From Bifidobacteriaceae bacterium (GTDB lineage Bacteria; Actinomycetota; Actinomycetes; Actinomycetales; WQXJ01), in contig JAIRXP010000013.1 of the NCBI GenBank assembly GCA_031268215.1, positions 1 to 57,493 of the forward strand: 57,493 bases of DNA, written 5' to 3'. Every line of letters starts with the position of its first letter. Position 1 is the first letter of the stretch. The notes under the pieces are model-generated. The model was not told the origin of the DNA. It saw only the letters and a list, made by a program, of their open reading frames with translations, and did not search any database. The translations under genes were made by a program, and so were the position numbers. Below are positions 37,157-45,610 of the stretch, piece by piece.

Positions 37157-37162
37157 ACGATA
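37157..37162 (-). promoter_or_regulatory. Putative -10 box of the YigZ gene
   Basis: TATCGT on the minus strand ends 7 nt before ATG 37149, a leaderless arrangement. Confidence 0.5.
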
Positions 37163-37191
37163 TAGGCTGATCGGGGAAGGAGGGATGGACG

Positions 37192-37791
37192 TTGAGCGCT
37201 GAAGTAGCTGATCGGACGGACCGCATAGTGACGGTCCCGAACGCCATTTCCAGTCTGCGCCTGTGCCTGGTGCCAGTGTTCATCTACTTGGTGATTCGGC
37301 ATCAAGACGTCTGGGCCATCCTGGTGTTGGCGTTTTCCGGCGTTACAGATTGGCTGGATGGGGTGGCGGCCCGGAAACTCCATCAGTACTCCAACTTGGG
37401 TCGGTTGCTGGACCCGGCGGCGGACCGGTTGTTCATCCTTTCGTCCGTTGTCTTGCTTGGCTGGCGTGACGTAGTGCCCTGGTCGATAGTGGCGTTGTTG
37501 GCGGCGCGGGAGGCCATCATGGCCTTGGCCTTGCTGGTGCTGAAACTGCGCGGGATTGATCTGCCGGCGGTCGTTTTTGTTGGCAAGGCGGCCACTTTTG
37601 CGTTGATGTATGCTTTCCCGTTGCTTCTGCTGGCGGAGCTGTCCAACCGCGCGATCGCCAACGCGGCCTGGGTGGTTGGATGGGCTTTCGCCATCTGGGG
37701 GTTGGTTCTTTATTGGGTCGCGTGTGGAGCCTATCTGATTGAGACCTACCGGGCGCTGCGCCCGGTGAGCCGTGAAAGCCAGCGGGTGTAA
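37192..37791 (+). CDS. pgsA: CDP-alcohol phosphatidyltransferase (PgsA-like)
   Basis: A 199-residue membrane enzyme that swaps the CMP of CDP-diacylglycerol for an alcohol in phospholipid synthesis. The catalytic motif D-G-x2-A-R-x8-G-x3-D-x3-D is complete: D56, G57, A60, R61, G70, D74, D78. Five to six hydrophobic helices follow the usual plan. The TTG start has AAGGAGG about 12 nt upstream. Phosphatidylglycerophosphate or cardiolipin synthase are both possible; context in front of DUF881 genes is the same in many actinobacteria. Confidence 0.88.
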   Translation: MSAEVADRTDRIVTVPNAISSLRLCLVPVFIYLVIRHQDVWAILVLAFSGVTDWLDGVAARKLHQYSNLGRLLDPAADRLFILSSVVLLGWRDVVPWSIVALLAAREAIMALALLVLKLRGIDLPAVVFVGKAATFALMYAFPLLLLAELSNRAIANAAWVVGWAFAIWGLVLYWVACGAYLIETYRALRPVSRESQRV

Positions 37792-37853
37792 GGCATGGGG
37801 AGCGGCGGGCATGGTCAAAGGCGTGAGGCGTGGGTGGCGGGAGGAGCTGCCGG

Positions 37854-38681
37854 GTGAGACGGCCTGACGAATCCATGACCCTGTTGACGGAGGTGATGGA
37901 GCGCCCGCTTGATGGCGGGTACGCGGAGGCCTCCCGGCGCCAGGCAGAGGGCGAAGGCCCGATTTGGTGGGGGCGCTGGGCCATGGTGTTGACGGCGGCC
38001 TTGGTGCTGGGACTGGGCGTGACCTGGGGAGTGCGGGCCCTGCGCAGCCCGGGCGAGGAAGAGCAACGGACCCGGGCGGCGCTGGAGCGGCGGGCGGAGG
38101 ACGCCCAAGACCGGGTCACGGCATTACGTGAACGCACCAATGATCTCTCGGGCGAAATCGAATCCCTGCAGAACCAGGCTCTGTCCGCCACCGATCCGGC
38201 GGCCGCCGCCCAGGCGCGGTCCCTGGCCATCACGGTGGGGGCTATCCCGGTGACCGGCTGGGGCCTGGAAATCACCCTGCGGGAGGATTCGCAAGCCGTC
38301 GCGGCTGGCTCTGACGAATCCCGCATCCGGGCCGGGGACTTGCGCATCATTGTGGGATCACTGTGGCAGTCCGGTGCTGAAGCGGTCGCCGTGGGCGGTG
38401 TGCGGCTGGCGGCGACCACGGCCATCCGAGATGTCGGTGACCAGATCCAAGTGGGTTTTGAGTCGCTCGGTACGCCGTATACGATCCAAGCCCTTGGCCC
38501 GGCCGAGGAAATGGAGATCGGCTTGGCGTCCGGCCGGGCCGCTCAACGGATCAGTCTGCTGACCGGCTATTTCGGGGCTGGAGTCGAGGTCCGGCAGGTT
38601 AAGGGCCTGGAACTGCCGGCCAGCGCGGAGGCAGCCCGGTTGGAGTACACCTATGTGGGCGGAGGCGGTGACACGCAATGA
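37854..38681 (+). CDS. DUF881 family protein (first copy)
   Basis: A 275-residue protein with a short inside part, one transmembrane helix near residues 42-62, a coiled coil (about 70-110), and a DUF881 domain outside. Marks include 'AITVGAIPVTGWGLEITL', 'DLRIIVGSLWQSGAEAVAVGGVRL' (quoted in part) and 'GLELPA'. The GTG at 37854 follows GGAGGAG by 7 nt. It begins a four-gene set with DUF1290, a second DUF881 gene and GarA, and overlaps the next gene as ATGA. Function is not established. Confidence 0.88.
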   Translation: MRRPDESMTLLTEVMERPLDGGYAEASRRQAEGEGPIWWGRWAMVLTAALVLGLGVTWGVRALRSPGEEEQRTRAALERRAEDAQDRVTALRERTNDLSGEIESLQNQALSATDPAAAAQARSLAITVGAIPVTGWGLEITLREDSQAVAAGSDESRIRAGDLRIIVGSLWQSGAEAVAVGGVRLAATTAIRDVGDQIQVGFESLGTPYTIQALGPAEEMEIGLASGRAAQRISLLTGYFGAGVEVRQVKGLELPASAEAARLEYTYVGGGGDTQ

Positions 38682-39010
38682 TCGCGCTATTGGGGCTGCT
38701 AGTTGGCGTGGTGTTGGGGATGGCCACTCAGACCGATGTGCCGGTCTTCTTGATGCCCTACTTGCCGATTGCCGTGGTGGCCGCCCTTGACGCGCTGGCC
38801 GGCGCCGCCCGCGCCATGTTGGACGGGCTGTTCGATGATCGCGTCTTCGTTGTCTCGTTCTTCTCGAATGTTCTGGTCGCGGCGTTGCTGGTGTTCATTG
38901 GCGATCAGCTAGGCGTTGGGTCACAACTCTCGACCGCCGTTCTGGTGGTCTTGGGAATCAGGATCTTCTCCAACGCCGCGGCGATCCGGCGGAAGCTGTT
39001 CAAAGCATGA
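38678..39010 (+). CDS. sbp: Small basic protein, DUF1290 (Sbp)
   Basis: A 110-residue membrane protein with three hydrophobic segments and the DUF1290 pattern 'LLGLLVGVVLGMATQTDVP', 'YLPIAVVAALDALAGAARAML' and 'GIRIFSNAAAIRRKLFKA' (each quoted in part). It overlaps both neighbours by 4 nt, so the three genes are translated together. In firmicutes and actinobacteria the gene is always near division or DUF881 genes, but the role is not proven. Confidence 0.9.
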   Translation: MIALLGLLVGVVLGMATQTDVPVFLMPYLPIAVVAALDALAGAARAMLDGLFDDRVFVVSFFSNVLVAALLVFIGDQLGVGSQLSTAVLVVLGIRIFSNAAAIRRKLFKA

Positions 39011-39771
39011 GCGCCACAGATCCGAACGATGAACTGACACCGCCGGTGCCGGGATCAGCGGCCCGGCGGCGGCTGTGGCGGGCAATGCGGCCGCGGTGGA
39101 CCAAAGGCCAGGTGACGGTTGGGCTGTTGTGTGTGCTCCTCGGGTTCGGCGCCGCCACGCAAGTCAAGGAAGTTGGTAAAGCTGACTTCTCCAGACTGCG
39201 TCAAGAAGAACTGGTGGAGGTTCTGGACCAGCTTGACGCCCAGGCCTCCCGGCTGGAGGCGGAGAACATAGACTTGCAACGTGAACGGGACCGGTTGGAA
39301 TCTGACCAGACCAGTCAGCAGGCGGCCGCCGAGGCCGCCCGGCAACGCTCCGAGGTCCAAGGAATTCTAGCGGGAACCATTTCTGCTCAAGGCCCGGGGA
39401 TCGCGCTGACGGTGCGTGATCCGGAGGGTAAGGTTTCCGCTTCCTTGGCATATCTGCTGGTAGACGAGTTGCGCAACGCCGGGGCGGAAGCGATCAGCCT
39501 GGGGCCAGTGCGGGTTGTTGCATCGACATATTTCGAGGACTGCGAGGACGAGCCTTGTATTGTGGTGGACGGCGCCCGGCTGGAGGCGCCTTATGAATGG
39601 CTCGCCATTGGTGATCCAACCACTTTGGAAACCGCCTTGGGGATACCCGGCGGCGCCCTGGCGGCGGTCCGAACGCAGGGCGGTTCCTCAGCTTTGTCCG
39701 CCATGGACCCGGTTAGAATCACGGCGACGCGGCGTCCGGCTCAACCGCGGTACGCGACCGCGCTAGAGTGA
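39007..39771 (+). CDS. DUF881 family protein (second copy)
   Basis: A 254-residue protein resembling the first DUF881 copy. It has a short Pro/Arg-rich inside part, one transmembrane helix near residues 35-52, a clear coiled coil (about 58-110, 'VLDQLDAQASRLEAENIDL'), and an outside DUF881 domain with 'TISAQGPGIALTVRDPEG' and 'DELRNAGAEAISLGPVRVVA'. The same membrane topology as copy 1 suggests they may form a hetero-oligomer around Sbp, an inference from arrangement. Confidence 0.88.
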   Translation: MSATDPNDELTPPVPGSAARRRLWRAMRPRWTKGQVTVGLLCVLLGFGAATQVKEVGKADFSRLRQEELVEVLDQLDAQASRLEAENIDLQRERDRLESDQTSQQAAAEAARQRSEVQGILAGTISAQGPGIALTVRDPEGKVSASLAYLLVDELRNAGAEAISLGPVRVVASTYFEDCEDEPCIVVDGARLEAPYEWLAIGDPTTLETALGIPGGALAAVRTQGGSSALSAMDPVRITATRRPAQPRYATALE

Positions 39772-39800
39772 CATTGGACATGTCTTGACTGGAAGGGGTG

Positions 39801-40250
39801 ATGAAAGTGGAGCCAGACTCCGGACAGGCCTTTGGCCCTGATTCGACCCAGGCGATTGGCGGACTGGCGGAATTTGAAGTCGACGCGCCGATGGGGGAGG
39901 GGCTGAGCCCCCAGGCGCAGGCCGCGATTGGCGCGTTGCCGCCAACGTCCGCGCTCTTGGTCGTCTTGCGCGGGCCGAACGCGGGGTCACGTTTCTTGCT
40001 TGACGCTGATTCGACCACGGCTGGGCGTTCCACCAAGGCGGACATCTTCCTGGATGATGTGACGGTTTCGCGACGGCACGCCAACTTTGACCGCTCTGGT
40101 ACGGGCTTCGCGGTTCGGGACCTCGGGTCGCTCAACGGCACCTATGTCAACCGGGAACGAGTCGACCAAGCGGTGCTGGCGGCCGGAGATGAGGTGCAAA
40201 TTGGAAAGTACCGCCTGACTTTCCATCCTTCTCCGTCAAGGCCAGCGTGA
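39801..40250 (+). CDS. garA: FHA-domain regulator GarA
   Basis: A 149-residue FHA protein matching GarA/OdhI across its core: 'ALLVVLRGPNAGSRFLLDADS', 'AGRSTKADIFLDDVTVSRRHA', 'DLGSLNGTYVNRERVD' and 'AGDEVQIGKYRL' (each quoted in part). GarA inhibits 2-oxoglutarate dehydrogenase and related enzymes, and is switched by threonine kinases acting on an N-terminal ETTSVF motif. Here that position reads DSTQAI, keeping the second Thr but not the rest. GTG 39798 is a possible alternative start. It overlaps ftsR as GTGA. Confidence 0.93.
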   Translation: MKVEPDSGQAFGPDSTQAIGGLAEFEVDAPMGEGLSPQAQAAIGALPPTSALLVVLRGPNAGSRFLLDADSTTAGRSTKADIFLDDVTVSRRHANFDRSGTGFAVRDLGSLNGTYVNRERVDQAVLAAGDEVQIGKYRLTFHPSPSRPA

Positions 40251-40894
40251 ACGGGGCGGCTAGCGCGCGGTCTTGGCCCTTGGGCCTGAGCCATCGCGCC
40301 AGCTATTCAATCTCCGCGGTCCTGGAGGCGTTGCGGGGCGAGTTCAGGGATCTGTCGGTCTCCAAGCTGCGTTACCTTGAGGACCAGGGGCTGGTCACTC
40401 CGGAGCGGACAGCCTCCGGTTACCGGCGTTACTCCGAAGCGGATGTTGAGCGGATCGCTTGGGTTTTGATTCAGCAGCGGGACCATTTCCTGCCGCTGAA
40501 GGTCATTCGGTCCCGTTTGGAGGCCATGGACGCGGCCTCCGAACAGGATGCCCCGGGGCCGCCGCGCCGGCCTCGGCCGGTCTTGATAGATCCCGATGAC
40601 GTGGCCACCGTCACTGGTCAGGACCGGGCCACCGTTGAAGCGGTTGCCCGCGCAGCTGAGGTTGATCCGCATTCCGCTGATTCCGCTTTGATTCAGGCGG
40701 TCGAGGCGATCGGCGAGTTGGCTCCCTACGGATTGCAGATGCGCCATCTGCGGCCGGTTTTCCACGCTGCCCAGCGCCAGGTTGAACTGGTCGCCCTGGC
40801 GACCGCGTCATCACGTGACGTTTCCGCTGAATGCGCGGACGCCATGGCCCGCTTGGCGAGCGCCCTGGTCCGCCTAAAAGCCGCCAATTTGTAG
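40247..40894 (+). CDS. ftsR: MerR-type cell-division regulator FtsR
   Basis: A 215-residue MerR-type regulator with HTH text 'YSISAVLEALRGEF...LSVSKLRYLEDQGLVTPER' and 'SGYRRYSEADVERIAWVLIQQR'. The long C-terminal domain and the place directly after garA match FtsR (Rv1828 in mycobacteria), which in corynebacteria controls ftsZ. It starts at GTG 40247, overlapping garA by 4 nt. No metal-binding cysteine pattern is present. Confidence 0.88.
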   Translation: MNGAASARSWPLGLSHRASYSISAVLEALRGEFRDLSVSKLRYLEDQGLVTPERTASGYRRYSEADVERIAWVLIQQRDHFLPLKVIRSRLEAMDAASEQDAPGPPRRPRPVLIDPDDVATVTGQDRATVEAVARAAEVDPHSADSALIQAVEAIGELAPYGLQMRHLRPVFHAAQRQVELVALATASSRDVSAECADAMARLASALVRLKAANL

Positions 40895-41039
40895 TGGCCA
40901 GGGGAACGCCTGTTCAAGTTCAAGCTGAGGTTGAGAGAATCGCCCGTTGAGTCGGCGTGGCGGATTGACCTGGGCGACCAGGGGACATACCGTCAAGGCA
41001 GCGGGTTAGCGATTGACCCAACGAGAGGAAGTGACTCCT

Positions 41040-41597
41040 ATGGCCTTCGAGCACAACGGCCAATCAGGCGAGCAGGGCCTGTTATTTGGCGAGCGAGTCA
41101 CCGACGAATCGGTTGGCTTCCGCGGGCCAACGGCCTGCCGGGCCGCCGGGATCACCTACCGGCAACTCGATTACTGGGCCCGGACCGGACTGGTAGAGCC
41201 GTCGGTCCGGCCGGCCACTGGGTCGGGTACCCAGCGGCTGTACAATTTCCGCGACATTTTGGTGTTGAAGATCGTCAAACGGCTGCTTGACAGTGGCGTC
41301 TCCCTGCACCAGATCCGCGCCGCCGTACACCACTTGCGGCAGCGCGGAGTTGAAGACCTGGCCACCGTGATGCTCATGTCAGATGGCGCCTCGGTGTATG
41401 AATGCACCAGCAAGGACGAGGTATTTGACCTGGTCCAAGGCGGGCAGGGCGTTTTTGGCATAGCCGTGTCAAGGGTCTGGCGCGAGGTCGAGGGGACCCT
41501 ATCGCAACTGCCCGCTGAGAGGTCTGCCACGGCGGCATCGACGGCCGCTCCAGTCGACGAATTGGCGGCCCGCCGCCGCGCCCGGCGGGTTTCGTAG
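41040..41597 (+). CDS. MerR-type transcriptional regulator (Rv1830-like)
   Basis: A 185-residue protein with a MerR HTH: 'GFRGPTACRAAGITYRQLDYWARTGLVEPSVRP' (in part) and 'YNFRDILVLKIVKRLLDSGVSLHQI'. It resembles the regulator usually second after garA in mycobacteria. The DUF151 gene normally between the two MerR genes is missing. ATG 41040 is the likely start, with GAGAGGA about 10 nt upstream. Target genes are unknown. Confidence 0.85.
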   Translation: MAFEHNGQSGEQGLLFGERVTDESVGFRGPTACRAAGITYRQLDYWARTGLVEPSVRPATGSGTQRLYNFRDILVLKIVKRLLDSGVSLHQIRAAVHHLRQRGVEDLATVMLMSDGASVYECTSKDEVFDLVQGGQGVFGIAVSRVWREVEGTLSQLPAERSATAASTAAPVDELAARRRARRVS

Positions 41598-41643
41598 TCT
41601 GAGACCGGCTTGACACTCGCCGGTTTTCCAACCGAGGCGTGCC

Positions 41644-41649
41644 TAGCCT
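41644..41649 (+). promoter_or_regulatory. Putative -10 box of the MFS gene
   Basis: TAGCCT ends 6 nt before GTG 41656 (3 nt before the in-frame GTG 41653). Confidence 0.4.
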
Positions 41650-41655
41650 GATGTG

Positions 41656-43296
41656 GTGGCCACGTCAACCATTCATACCGGGCCAATGGCCCCGCTGCTC
41701 ATCGCCATTTTCCGATGGCTCTGGCTGGCTCAATTGGTATCCAACGTGGGTAGCTGGATGCAATCGGTGGGAGCCCAGTGGATGCTGGTTGGATCGCCTC
41801 ACGCGGCGCTGCTGACCTCACTTGTCTCGGCTGTGTCGTTGCTGCCAGTCTTTCTGCTGTCGCTTCCCGCTGGCGTGCTGGCGGATTCGCTTGACCGGCG
41901 CTGGCTGCTGGTGGCCTCGAACGGTTTCATGGGCCTGGCAGCCGGGCTCCTGGCGGTGTTGACTTGGACGGGGCAGGCCGGGCCGGTAGTGATATTGATC
42001 CTCACTTTCGCTCTCGGTTGTGGGGCGGCCGTCGGCACACCCGCCTGGCAAGCGATCCAGCCGGACCTGGTGCCGCGTTACCTGATCCCCTCCGCGGCGG
42101 CGATCTCCAGCGCCAACGTGAACATAGCGCGAGCCGTTGGCCCAGCCCTGGCCGGCGCGTTAATCGCCTGGGCCGGCCCCGGTCTGCTCTTCGCCATCAA
42201 CGCGGCCAGTTTCCTGAGTGTGATCGCCGTCCTGGCGGCCTGGCGGGCGGCTCCAAAGTCTCGTGGCTCAGTCGGCATGGGCCCAGCCATAGCCTCAGGG
42301 TTGCGCTATGTGCGCAACGCGCCCGGGGTAAGGCGCATCGCCCTGCGGGCAGCGCTATTTGTGATCCCAGGCAGCGCCTTGTGGGCCTTACTGGCGGTGA
42401 TCGCACATGGCCCAATGCGCCAGCAGTCTGGCGGTTATGGGCTAATGCTGGCCGCGTTGGGCCTGGGAGCCGTGATTGGTGCATTAGTGCTGCCCGCACT
42501 GCGCGGACGCTACGCCACCAATACCTTGCTGGTGGGCGGCAGCGTGATCTATTCCGCTGGCATGACCGCGGTGGCGCTCCTGCGGTCGTTGCCGCTGGTT
42601 CTGGCGCTGCTCCTGGCGACAGGCATTGGCTGGGTGATTGTGTTGTCGGTCCTGAACGCCGCCTTGATGCTGACCCTGCCGGCCTGGGTCCGGGCGCGGT
42701 CTCTGGCCGCCTACTCGATTGTGTTCATGGGCGGCCAGGGCATTGGAGCCATGATTTGGGGGGTGGTGGCCACGCCATTTGGGGCTGTGACGACCCTTTC
42801 GGTGGCCAGCGCGTTGGTCGGCATCGGCTCCCTCACATCGGTCCTGTGGCCGCTTTACAAGTCGACCGGCACCCTGGACCGGCAAGTTGTCTCCATGCCA
42901 GAGGCCGTGCCCGATGACGCCGTACCGCCTCGCGCTGGACCGGTCCTGATCCAGATCGCCTACCAGGTACTCCCAGGCGATTCCGGCGCCTTCGAGCGGG
43001 CTGCCCGCGCCCTGGCCACGTCCCGGCGCCGGACCGGTGCGATCACCTGGGACCTGTGGCAGGACGTGGTGAACCAGAGCCGCTACGTGGAGCAATACAC
43101 ACTGTCGGACTGGGCTGAGCACCTGGCCCAGCGTGAAGAACGCATCACCGGGTACGACCGTGAACTTGAACGCCAGGTCTTGTCGTTCGCTCAACCCAAT
43201 CCAGCGGTTGGGCATCTGGTTCGGCCTGAACACATGCCGCGGATCGATCGAGGAATCGCCGTGGCGGACACCCAGAATGGAGGAACAGCAAAATGA
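41656..43296 (+). CDS. MFS exporter of the enterobactin-exporter type with C-terminal ABM-like domain
   Basis: About 546 residues. The first ~400 residues hold roughly twelve hydrophobic helices with the MFS_3 start 'FRWLWLAQLVSNVGSWMQSVGAQWMLV' (quoted in part) and the loop 'LADSLDRRWLLVA'. Residues after about 430 form a soluble domain with 'IQIAYQVLPGDSGAFERAARALATSRRRTGAITWDLWQD' and a WAEHLAQ stretch, an antibiotic-biosynthesis-monooxygenase (ABM)-like fold. This fusion occurs in other MFS_3 proteins. Substrate cannot be read. It overlaps the next gene by 4 nt. Confidence 0.88.
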   Translation: MATSTIHTGPMAPLLIAIFRWLWLAQLVSNVGSWMQSVGAQWMLVGSPHAALLTSLVSAVSLLPVFLLSLPAGVLADSLDRRWLLVASNGFMGLAAGLLAVLTWTGQAGPVVILILTFALGCGAAVGTPAWQAIQPDLVPRYLIPSAAAISSANVNIARAVGPALAGALIAWAGPGLLFAINAASFLSVIAVLAAWRAAPKSRGSVGMGPAIASGLRYVRNAPGVRRIALRAALFVIPGSALWALLAVIAHGPMRQQSGGYGLMLAALGLGAVIGALVLPALRGRYATNTLLVGGSVIYSAGMTAVALLRSLPLVLALLLATGIGWVIVLSVLNAALMLTLPAWVRARSLAAYSIVFMGGQGIGAMIWGVVATPFGAVTTLSVASALVGIGSLTSVLWPLYKSTGTLDRQVVSMPEAVPDDAVPPRAGPVLIQIAYQVLPGDSGAFERAARALATSRRRTGAITWDLWQDVVNQSRYVEQYTLSDWAEHLAQREERITGYDRELERQVLSFAQPNPAVGHLVRPEHMPRIDRGIAVADTQNGGTAK

Positions 43297-43994
43297 CTCA
43301 AACTCAATCCGTGCCGAGTAGTCAAACTGACGCACCGCCGGCCTATCAGGGGCCGGCTGAATCGGCGTCGTTGGCGGGCCCCGCAGCAGGCTGGGCGGCG
43401 GAGGCCGCAGGGCCGCCGCCCGCCGGCGTGGCCTGGATGCTCGGGCTGCCAATGGAGATCAATTCCAGGCTGATTGGCCGGTACCGGTCCTGGATGATCC
43501 TGCGCGGGATGGCCGGGCTGATCCTTGGCGGCATGATCTTGTTCCAGCCGGGGCTGTCAGTTGCGGCATTCGCCTTGGTGATAGGCATCTTCTTGTGCGT
43601 GATTGGGGTGGCGCGCATCGTGATTGGCGCGGCCGATACCGGCTTCAGCACTGGTGTCCGGGTACTTAACGTCATCTTGGGCGTGATGCTGGCTGTGATT
43701 GGGGCCATCGCCATCCGCTTCCCCGGCTTTGGCTTGCTGACCACCGTGCTGCTGATCGGATTCGCCTGGATGATGGAAGCTGGCGCGACTTTGGCGCTGC
43801 TGCCGCCGCGCCACCAAGGCCGGGGTTGGGCCATCGCCTTCGCCGTTGTCTCCCTGATAGCTGGGGCGGCCTTGATCGCTTGGCCGGTCGAATCGCTCTT
43901 GCCGTTGGCCATTGTGGCCGGGGCCGCACTGCTAGTCGGTGGCGTGTTCGATCTCATCAATGCTTTCACGCTGAAGGCCTCGGACCGCTCCTAA
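43293..43994 (+). CDS. HdeD/DUF308 family membrane protein
   Basis: A 233-residue membrane protein with about six hydrophobic helices in two three-helix repeats ('MILRGMAGLILGGMILFQPG', 'GWAIAFAVVSLIAGAALIAWP'), the HdeD/DUF308 plan. The first 50 residues are Pro/Ala/Gln-rich and soluble. Translation is coupled to the MFS gene through a 4-nt overlap, with a GGAGG 10 nt upstream. Function is unknown. Confidence 0.87.
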   Translation: MTQTQSVPSSQTDAPPAYQGPAESASLAGPAAGWAAEAAGPPPAGVAWMLGLPMEINSRLIGRYRSWMILRGMAGLILGGMILFQPGLSVAAFALVIGIFLCVIGVARIVIGAADTGFSTGVRVLNVILGVMLAVIGAIAIRFPGFGLLTTVLLIGFAWMMEAGATLALLPPRHQGRGWAIAFAVVSLIAGAALIAWPVESLLPLAIVAGAALLVGGVFDLINAFTLKASDRS

Positions 43995-44118
43995 GTGCCT
44001 GTTGGAGGACACACCCTAGGAGCTCGAACGGTGGCGTGGGCGCCTGCGCTCGTCTGTGTTCGCCCGTGGCCGGTCCGTGTTGCCCGGAAGGCCCTGACGA
44101 TCATGGGATGATAAATCC

Positions 44119-44601
44119 ATGGCGATGAGAGACATCCGGGTGATAGGCGACCCGGTACTGCGCACCGTGTGTGAACCGATCAGGAAGATTGACGGCTCCG
44201 TTCGGTCCTTGGTAGCGGACCTGTTGGAAACAGTCGACACTGAGGGCCGGGCCGGGCTGGCGGCCAACCAGATTGGGGTCTCCCTGAGAGCCTTCTCCTA
44301 CAACATTGATGACGAGGTTGGCTATGTGCTCAACCCGGCGATCGCCGAATTGTCGGAAGAAAGCCAGGATGGCGACGAGGGCTGCCTGTCGGTTCCGGGC
44401 CTCTGGTTTCCCACCAAGCGCGCCTATTATGCGCGAGTCGTTGGCATCAACCTGGAGGGGGAGGAAGTCATGGTCGAAGGCACTGGCCTGATGGCCCGGT
44501 GCCTGCAGCACGAGGTCGACCACCTTGATGGCCATCTCTACTTGGACCGCCTTGACCGTGCCGCCCGCAAGAGGGCGATGGCGGCGGTTCGTGACCTGTG
44601 A
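44119..44601 (+). CDS. def: Peptide deformylase
   Basis: A 160-residue metal enzyme that removes the formyl group from new proteins. All three motifs are present: '[11 protein letters not shown]' (motif 1), 'EGCLSVPG' with metal-binding C89 (motif 2), and '[11 protein letters not shown]' with H131, E132 and H135 (motif 3). Length is normal. ATG 44125 is an alternative start two codons later. 'GATAAAT' just upstream may be a -10 region. Confidence 0.95.
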   Translation: MAMRDIRVIGDPVLRTVCEPIRKIDGSVRSLVADLLETVDTEGRAGLAANQIGVSLRAFSYNIDDEVGYVLNPAIAELSEESQDGDEGCLSVPGLWFPTKRAYYARVVGINLEGEEVMVEGTGLMARCLQHEVDHLDGHLYLDRLDRAARKRAMAAVRDL

Positions 44602-44818
44602 CCGGCTGGTGCGTGGGGCTGACCGCCGCGCACGCGGACCGTACTGGGACAAATTGCCTGGTCCGGCGACTGGCGCTTTGGGCCGGTCATGGGGCACAAT
44701 AGTTCCTAGGCGCGCCGCGCGAGGCCGTGTCGGTTTCCGTTAGTCAGAACAGCATCCGGTTTTTTTGAACGAGGTCGTAGGGGAAGACGCACCTCGAACA
44801 GATACTGGGAGGCTAATG
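44602..44818. other. Intergenic region def-DUF3145
   Basis: These 217 bases hold no gene. They include a CACAAT at about 44694-44699 and a run of T at about 44758-44766. Confidence 0.4.
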
Positions 44819-45319
44819 ATGTCTGGTGTGATCACGCGCGGCGTGCTCTTTGTGCACTCTTCGCCGCGGGCGGTCAGCCCGCACATTGAGTGGGTCGCGA
44901 CCAACGTGCTTGGCGTGGAAGTGTCCATGAACTGGACCGACCAGCCCGCCGCACCTGGAACCCTGCGAGCCGAATACTCTTGGCAGGGCCATCAGGGCAG
45001 TGGTGCGCGCCTCGCCTCGGCCCTGCGGGGTTGGGAGCACCTGCGTTATGAAGTCACCGAGGAGCCGTCCTTTGGGGCGGATGGTGGCCGCTGGTCCCAT
45101 ACGCCCTCGCTGGGCATCTTCTATTCAGTGACGGATGTACACGGCAACACAATGATTCCCGAGGACCGGATCCGGGCCGCCTTCGATTGCCATGGCGACT
45201 TGATCGCCATGCGTCGCCAGCTTGATCTGGCTTTGGGTCAAGCTTGGGATGATGAACTTGAGCCGTTCCGCTACGCCGGCGCCGGTGCGCCGGTGCGATG
45301 GCTGCATCAAGTCGGCTAA
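44819..45319 (+). CDS. DUF3145 family protein
   Basis: A 166-residue actinobacterial protein of unknown function. The family start 'TRGVLFVHSSPRAVSPHIEW' is clear, with 'GSGARLASALRGWEHLRYEVTEE' and 'IPEDRIRAAF' further on (quoted in part). GGGAGG at 44807-44812 favours ATG 44819 over the ATG 3 nt before it. DUF3145 genes are usually found next to FAS II genes, as here, facing fabF. Confidence 0.9.
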   Translation: MSGVITRGVLFVHSSPRAVSPHIEWVATNVLGVEVSMNWTDQPAAPGTLRAEYSWQGHQGSGARLASALRGWEHLRYEVTEEPSFGADGGRWSHTPSLGIFYSVTDVHGNTMIPEDRIRAAFDCHGDLIAMRRQLDLALGQAWDDELEPFRYAGAGAPVRWLHQVG

Positions 45320-45385
45320 CGAACAGACCCGCCGCGCAGTTTGACCACCCGGGGTCTGTCATCCCCATGCGGTTGGGCCGGCGTT

Positions 45386-45610
45386 CTAGGAGCCTGTTGT
45401 CCGACAGGCTCCGCCTGTGTTGACGCGGTGGGAGCAGGGCTCTCGCCAGCGGAAACGCAGCAAACAAGTACTGTTGGAGTGCCTAGGAGCCTGTTGTCCG
45501 ACAGGCTCCGCCTGTGTTGACGCGGTGGGAGCAGGGCTCTCACCAGCGGAAACGCAGCAAACAAGCACTGTTGGAGTGCCTAGGAGCCTGTTGCCCGACA
45601 GGCTCCTAGG
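45386..45610. repeat. 97-bp tandem repeat, 2.3 copies, with hairpins
   Basis: Units begin at 45386, 45483 and 45580. The first two are full and nearly identical; the third is only the first ~31 bp. Each unit opens with the hairpin GGAGCCTGT-TGNCCG-ACAGGCTCC. The array fills the gap between convergent DUF3145 and fabF. Confidence 0.93.
45579..45610. terminator. Perfect 13-bp hairpin at the fabF 3' end
   Basis: CCTAGGAGCCTGT, loop TGCCCG, then ACAGGCTCCTAGG. The fabF stop codon lies inside the right arm. It probably ends the fab transcript on the minus strand and perhaps the DUF3145 transcript too. Confidence 0.6.

Noticed and set aside
37150..37818. Upstream extension of the YigZ frame
   Set aside because: The extension is antisense to the phosphatidyltransferase gene and has no family similarity. 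A TATCGT box supports the start at 37149.
45386..45610. Tandem repeat as a CRISPR array
   Set aside because: The 97-bp units are joined directly, without unique spacers, and no cas gene is present.
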